64,000 nt of DNA, from positions 593,318 through 657,317 of the forward strand of contig JAODUP010000132.1 of NCBI GenBank assembly GCA_025642065.1. Direction: 5' to 3'. A program made the position numbers and the translations under genes. This document shows, piece by piece, positions 59,391 through 64,000 of the stretch. Source of the DNA: Paralvinella palmiformis (taxonomy: Eukaryota; Annelida; Polychaeta; Terebellida; Alvinellidae). The notes below the pieces were generated by a model, which was given only the letters and a program-made list of their open reading frames with translations, searched no databases and was not told the DNA's origin. Every line of letters starts with the position of its first letter. Position 1 is the stretch's first letter.

Positions 59391-59437
<47 letters not shown>
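59391..59437. repeat. (TA)n microsatellite
   Basis: About 23 TA units directly before the SINE at 59441. Confidence 0.95.
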
Positions 59438-59440
<3 letters not shown>

Positions 59441-59441
<1 letters not shown>

Positions 59442-59690
59442 TCTATGGCCTAGTGTACCGGTAAGAACGTAGGACTCTCTTACCCATGGTCATGTTGTGC
59501 AGGAGGTCGAAGGTTCGAATCCCGGCAGTGGCACTATAGTAGGAGGAGTTTTTCATCCAACCAGGCAACTGGGAAGGTTTTCTCCGCCGAATATGCCATC
59601 TATTGTAAATTCTAGACTTATTTAGAGTTAGTCCCCGTGGTGATGCAGTAAATTACAGACTATATGCGTCTCCCTTATTTGATGTAAGAC
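59441..59690 (+). mobile_element. tRNA-derived SINE, family B, long copy
   Basis: A box TGGCCTAGTGTACCGG, B box GGTTCGAATCCCGG, then AGTAGGAGGAGTTTTTCATC, CCAGGCAACTGGGAAGGTTT and a body to about 59690. The tRNA part lacks a pairing acceptor stem. Confidence 0.75.
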
Positions 59691-59715
59691 TCGTAAAATA
59701 ACTGCCATTTCGGTA

Positions 59716-59718
<3 letters not shown>

Positions 59719-59757
<39 letters not shown>
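59719..59757. repeat. (GT)n microsatellite
   Basis: About 19 GT units. Confidence 0.95.
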
Positions 59758-59761
<4 letters not shown>

Positions 59762-60974
59762 GTGGCTTATAAGGCCATTTTGAAACTGGGTATAGTGACA
59801 GATATGATTCCTTACTTGTTTAAAGTGACTAATATGGCTGTGTACTTTACTATTGTGAATGTCGTGGGTTTGTATTTGTTTAAAATGATTAATGTGGCTC
59901 AATACCGTTACATGGTGACTGATGTGCCTCTCTGTAGTTAAATTATGTGACTAAATCACTAACTTATCTGTGTTACTTTCGTCTGTTGAGATTAATATGG
60001 CTCTCTCTGCTGGTATTCAGTGACTGGCATGGCTCTGAACTAATAATATCTCTGGTTGACTGATATAACTCGGTATTTATTTTCGGTAAACGATATGGCT
60101 CAGTACTCGTTTGCTGTCTTCTTCGTGTCTGTTTCGTGGCTGCCTCAACTGTTTTCTATTTTCCATGGCAACCGAACGTGCCGTGCCCGCTGTTGGTTCT
60201 TTGAAGTGTCAAAAGCTTATTAAAATTGAAAGAGCTTTGAGGGCTGGCTGGGAATATGATACATGCCAACGAGAGTTAATTTATTCATCGCCTGGCAGAG
60301 AAGCCACACCCTCTCCCCCCCCCCCTCAGACGATCAGTACCGGTTGGTTTGGTTTGGTTTGACTGCCTTCAGCCAAAAACATTATAGCTACAGAGTGATA
60401 CAGCGTCGTCCCCAGTATGTTGCTATTCTTGGCATATCGTAGCCTGTCCATGTCCCGATATGGGCAATGTGTTATATCTGGAATTGTGGGTATGAGCCGA
60501 GATTATCATCAATCTTCACAGACCATATAGTCTTTTTAGTGTCCGTTTGCTTAAGTCTACTTGATAATTAATTGTCTATTCTAATCTGAACGTTTTCAGG
60601 TAAAAACTCAGCTTATAAATATATCAGTTTGCTGAAAATAATATTGTGTAAATATTTTGTATGAGCTGTATGTTAACAAATCATCACGATGCGTTATTAT
60701 TGTCTTGTAGTTCAGAGTCTAAGTGTGTTTATGAAGTTACTTGTATCATCCCATTCTGTATTTTGTCATGCTTTAGCACATCATATTCCATGATAAATTG
60801 GGAAATTAATTTTATACGTGGACTGGATTAAGAACTTTTCGAGATTAAACAGTGACTTGTCACATATAATAATCATAACACATCAAAAAGCTTTCTATAC
60901 CTTGATTTTAGTAGTCACGTGATGAGTAAAAAGCTTTATTATAATTTCACCTGATTATCATTACTAGGTGACTT

Positions 60975-61570
60975 GATTACTGCAACTCTCTTCTTTATAA
61001 CATCGCATCTAAGGATATTCTAAAACGTCAGTGCGTTCAGAACTGCTTAGCCAGGGTTGTCACACATGGTCTCCTCGCTTTTCCCATTCTGTCCCAGTTC
61101 TGAAATCTCTTCACTGGCTCCCGGTACAATCTCGCATCACTTTCAAACTCTACACTATTGCCTATCAAACTCTTTCTTCTGGGGCACGTTCATGTCTATT
61201 TTCCATGCTTTCTTTAGCACCCAAGCCCAGAGAACTCCCGTTCATCTGGTTTTCACTTATTGTTTGTTAACCAAGGTTAAACTCATGCTGGGACTTTTCA
61301 GTTGCTGTCCCTACTCTTTGGAATTCACTCTCTGAACATGTTAAGTCATCAATTAGCATAGTTTCTTTCCGTCACCATTTGAAAATTCACCTTTTCAGAC
61401 TCGCTTATCCTTCCTAAGTTTCCTTTCCATCTGATCATTGTTGATGAACTTTGCATTGTACCTGGACTATGAGTTTACCCAACCCCTCCACTAGGTGCGC
61501 CACTGAGCTCGATTCTTTTCGAGGATATTGGCGCTATAGAAGTTTTGTCATTATTATTATTATTATAATC
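60975..61570 (+). pseudogene. LINE C-terminal fragment and 3' end
   Basis: The frame shows worn C-terminal RT-LINE sequence: a QNCLARVVTH block near 61040 and a LHWLPVQSRITFKLYTIAYQ block at 61104-61163. It then passes several stops to a 3' end with CTCGATTCTTTTCGAGGATA, TTGGCGCTATAGAAGTTTTG and an (ATT)n tail. The same 3' end occurs in reverse at 25635. It differs from the 34830-36300 family. Confidence 0.8.
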
Positions 61571-61814
61571 ATGGTTGATCACGGCATTAATTAATTATTA
61601 TCATCCAGTGTCATCAAATATTCTTACCAAAGAGAGTTTTTTTTTTGCTGAAAGAAATCGCTACACAGTGATGACAATACACTTTATCTAAGCCGAAACA
61701 AAATTAGTGATACAAGGGAAAAATTTGGTTTATTCACAGTTATTTAATAAATTACACTTGTCGTGAAACGTTACATTTTCACGGCCATTTTGCGTACGCC
61801 GTCGGCTAAACGGG

Positions 61815-61955
61815 TCAAGTGACCTCCAAAAGTAAATGAATTAAATTGAAAGATGAAACACCTTTAATTCAGACATAGTCCATTGGAGTTTGAACTCAGT
61901 TGCTATATATGGCGGTGACCAACTGCATCGTCAATCCATGACGCCTCCTGTCTCA
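61815..61955 (-). mobile_element. SINE family A, reverse degraded copy
   Basis: GATGAAACACCTTTAATTCAGACATAG, GAGTTTGAACTCAG (B box region) and CATGACGCC at the A-box end match the family order in reverse. Confidence 0.55.
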
Positions 61956-62734
61956 CGATGGTGACCAAAACTTAATTTAATACTTAATCATTGACATCTG
62001 TGACATTGGTGTTGATCAATGAATGAATACATGTTTCGTATTAAATTAAATTATAATATTCCTAGTGATAATTTAGCTAATTAACAATGTGATTATTATA
62101 ATAATTCATAATAGGTTTAGCTGTTCCGTGTCAGAGGTCACACATACAACAAAACACACACGCGCGCGCGCGCACATCAAGGTTTGGTAGATTAATTTAT
62201 AATACCCCCTTAGGTCAAGGTCAGTGTCCGTGGCGAGCATTGGTTAAATTTCATTATTCGCTTGGAAGCCATCCACCATCTCCATAGTGACAGTATGGCA
62301 AATCACTGCTGGGAATAGCATCTGTTCTATTGAAATTGGGGTCAATACAGAACATTATGGTCGGCCAGATACAGGAAGATCCCTTGTAGCCTCGACTGAT
62401 TGCCAGCACTGGGGGGTGGGAGGGGGCGGGGTGATGATCCAATTTTGGACACAGACCGAAAACGGATAAATGACGGTGGCTCCATCTTCTGGAAAACATT
62501 ACAACATCGGGTGATTGACGTTCAGGTTTCTTGCGTTTAATTAAAACACAGTAACGCTGAGGTGTTCAGTCACAGAGGGTAGCGAAGCTAAAATTAATTG
62601 CCTTCCTGTTTATATGGCGGAGACGTGTAACAAGTGGCGTCTGTTCGCTGATGTCAAGAATTAATGTCGCCCGTATTCAGAGCAGGTCCAAACGGAATGT
62701 TAGCTTAGTCCCCCGATCTGTGATGTCCCCATTA

Positions 62735-63010
62735 CTAGACATGGCTGGAATACTCAGCGGGTAGTAATTGCCTCCTCCCGGTCTCTAGAGTCATAACCCC
62801 CGGGCCCGCAGAAAAGCTGGACGAAGAGCCGGCTCGATCCAGATTTGGCTCGGGGCGTCTTCGGGATTGCGGTGTGCGTATTTGCAACGCCGGGGCTTGC
62901 ACGGTGTTTCGCCTGCACACGGCGATGGAATTCAGGTGGCAGCCCCGTTGGCGCAGACGCACGAATTGATCTTTCCGTCGTCGTATGTTGACACAAGACT
63001 CCATCTGATT
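62735..63010. other. GC- and CpG-rich island in the last intron of the window
   Basis: About 275 bp is clearly richer in G, C and CpG (CCCCCGGGCCCGC, GGCTCGGGGCGTCTTCGG) than the AT-rich DNA around it. ORFs are open on both strands only because stops are scarce. It might be an alternative promoter or a conserved element; no exon is evident. Confidence 0.4.
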
Positions 63011-63199
63011 GGAGAGATTACAGGAGGCGTGATGTGTACCAATGGTCATTGTCTTTCCGCCAAGTGGAGGGAGAACTGTGGGATATCACCGTATTATATC
63101 TGTGTAAGTGTGCAGACAGGACCTATACCGTCCACATCAGGGAAGTGAACAGTAAGGATAGAAGATGAAATATTCTCTTTACTCGGGTGTTTGATATTT

Positions 63200-64000
63200 A
63201 TGAAGATGATAATACTGATGATGATAATGATGATGATGATGGCACTGGTAGTACTAAAGCAGTCATTTATGAGTCAACAAGGAGAGCAATGAAACGCCTT
63301 AGATAATGTTACAATATTAAAACGCGCACGCACACACACACATACACACACACATACGCACGCACACCTCCACCAGGTTGTCCATGAAATTCTTCAAGTT
63401 TTTAGTATAATCATTAATAACATAATTCTCTAATGATATATTTAACGAGAAAAACTTCACCCATTTGTTCTAAAGCATTTGCAGGCAGCTTTGGTAGAAC
63501 CAAAGTATTTAATTCTTGAATTATCCTTATTTAAAGATTTGTTGCTTTCAAAGGTTAACTTATTTTATCAGCAAATAGTTCTGGAATCCAAGCTTGTTTA
63601 TTTTATTAATTGTAAGCGGACACATTAGGCTGTCTGTTATATTACTGAAGTGATATGGTTTAAGGAGGTTCTGCGATGGAAATTTGATTTGTTTGGTCTG
63701 GAATTTAAAATTTCAACAGCAAAAATATGCATTAATCAAATTCTACTTACCAATTTGAAAGGTTTGCTATAAGTAGAAGAGAAGAGCACCAATGTTTACA
63801 AACATATAGACTATTCGACTAAAGATTTGTATTTTTTTTTAAATTTTCTGTTTGTAAAATAATTTTCACAAAAGTACTAAGTTTGTGCACTATATAAATA
63901 AAACCAGCACAATCATAAACACAAATCACTGCAATGTGATTGGCTGTGTATTTGCCTGTAATGTGATTTAAGCTGTAAAAATCCTAGTGTATGGGTGCCA
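63200..64000. other. intronic AT-rich DNA, no exon seen
   Basis: It holds a short (ATG)n run at 63215-63240 and a CA-rich tract at 63325-63365. No EF-hand or Ig-domain exon that could continue the follistatin-like gene was found. Confidence 0.5.

Noticed and set aside
59441..59515. tRNA gene
   Set aside because: Good A and B boxes, but the acceptor stem does not pair and the homology continues into a SINE body shared with 40600-40690.
62735..63148. Three overlapping ORFs of 80-104 codons
   Set aside because: They arise in a GC-rich block where stop codons are rare; none resembles the EF-hand or Ig exon expected next in the follistatin-like gene.

Overview
This window is eukaryotic nuclear DNA from an animal. 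The genes are split by GT-AG introns, gene density is low, and AT-rich intergenic and intronic DNA is full of microsatellites, tRNA-derived SINEs, LINE fragments and short DNA transposons. Gene content and repeat style suggest a marine lophotrochozoan, most likely a mollusc. That placement is an inference; no marker in the window names the species.

Four multi-exon genes can be assembled by eye, with matching splice phases. (1) At 3739-12666 (+) is a three-exon gene for a 302-residue single-pass mucin-like membrane protein: signal peptide, Thr/Asn-rich ectodomain with five 12-residue repeats, one membrane helix and a basic cytoplasmic tail ending in DIDL. (2) At 19509-26219 (-) is a three-exon CISD2 gene (CDGSH iron-sulfur protein, 136 residues) with all four cluster ligands. 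(3) At 26736-37310 (+) is a six-exon UBE2D-type ubiquitin-conjugating enzyme (147 residues, catalytic Cys85). (4) From 43653 (+) run the first three coding exons of a secreted follistatin-like 4/5-type protein, which continues beyond the window. The first 175 bases may hold the end of another gene.

CISD2 and UBE2D are head to head, with 516 bp between their start codons. That interval holds a consensus CRE and a YY1-type site and is probably one bidirectional promoter. Human CISD2 and UBE2D3 are arranged the same way, so this looks like an old linkage group. The two functions (ER/mitochondrial Fe-S protein and E2 enzyme) are not obviously one pathway; the link is probably shared transcription.

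The rest is mostly mobile-element debris. There are two LINE families with degraded reverse transcriptases or 3' ends, and at least three tRNA-derived SINE families. There are also several non-autonomous DNA transposons whose terminal inverted repeats I could pair by eye: a TA-flanked element at 11318-12167, a hAT-like element near 13900-14165, an element with an internal duplication at 15334-16314, a long-TIR element at 23521-24329, and a TTAA-flanked element at 27576-28212 whose second copy at about 30285-31839 is split by an insertion carrying a BED-finger ORF. From about 42.5 kb onward the DNA is more GC-rich and holds large microsatellites and two minisatellites (33-bp and 45-bp units). 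No CRISPR array, operon, rRNA or convincing functional tRNA gene was seen.
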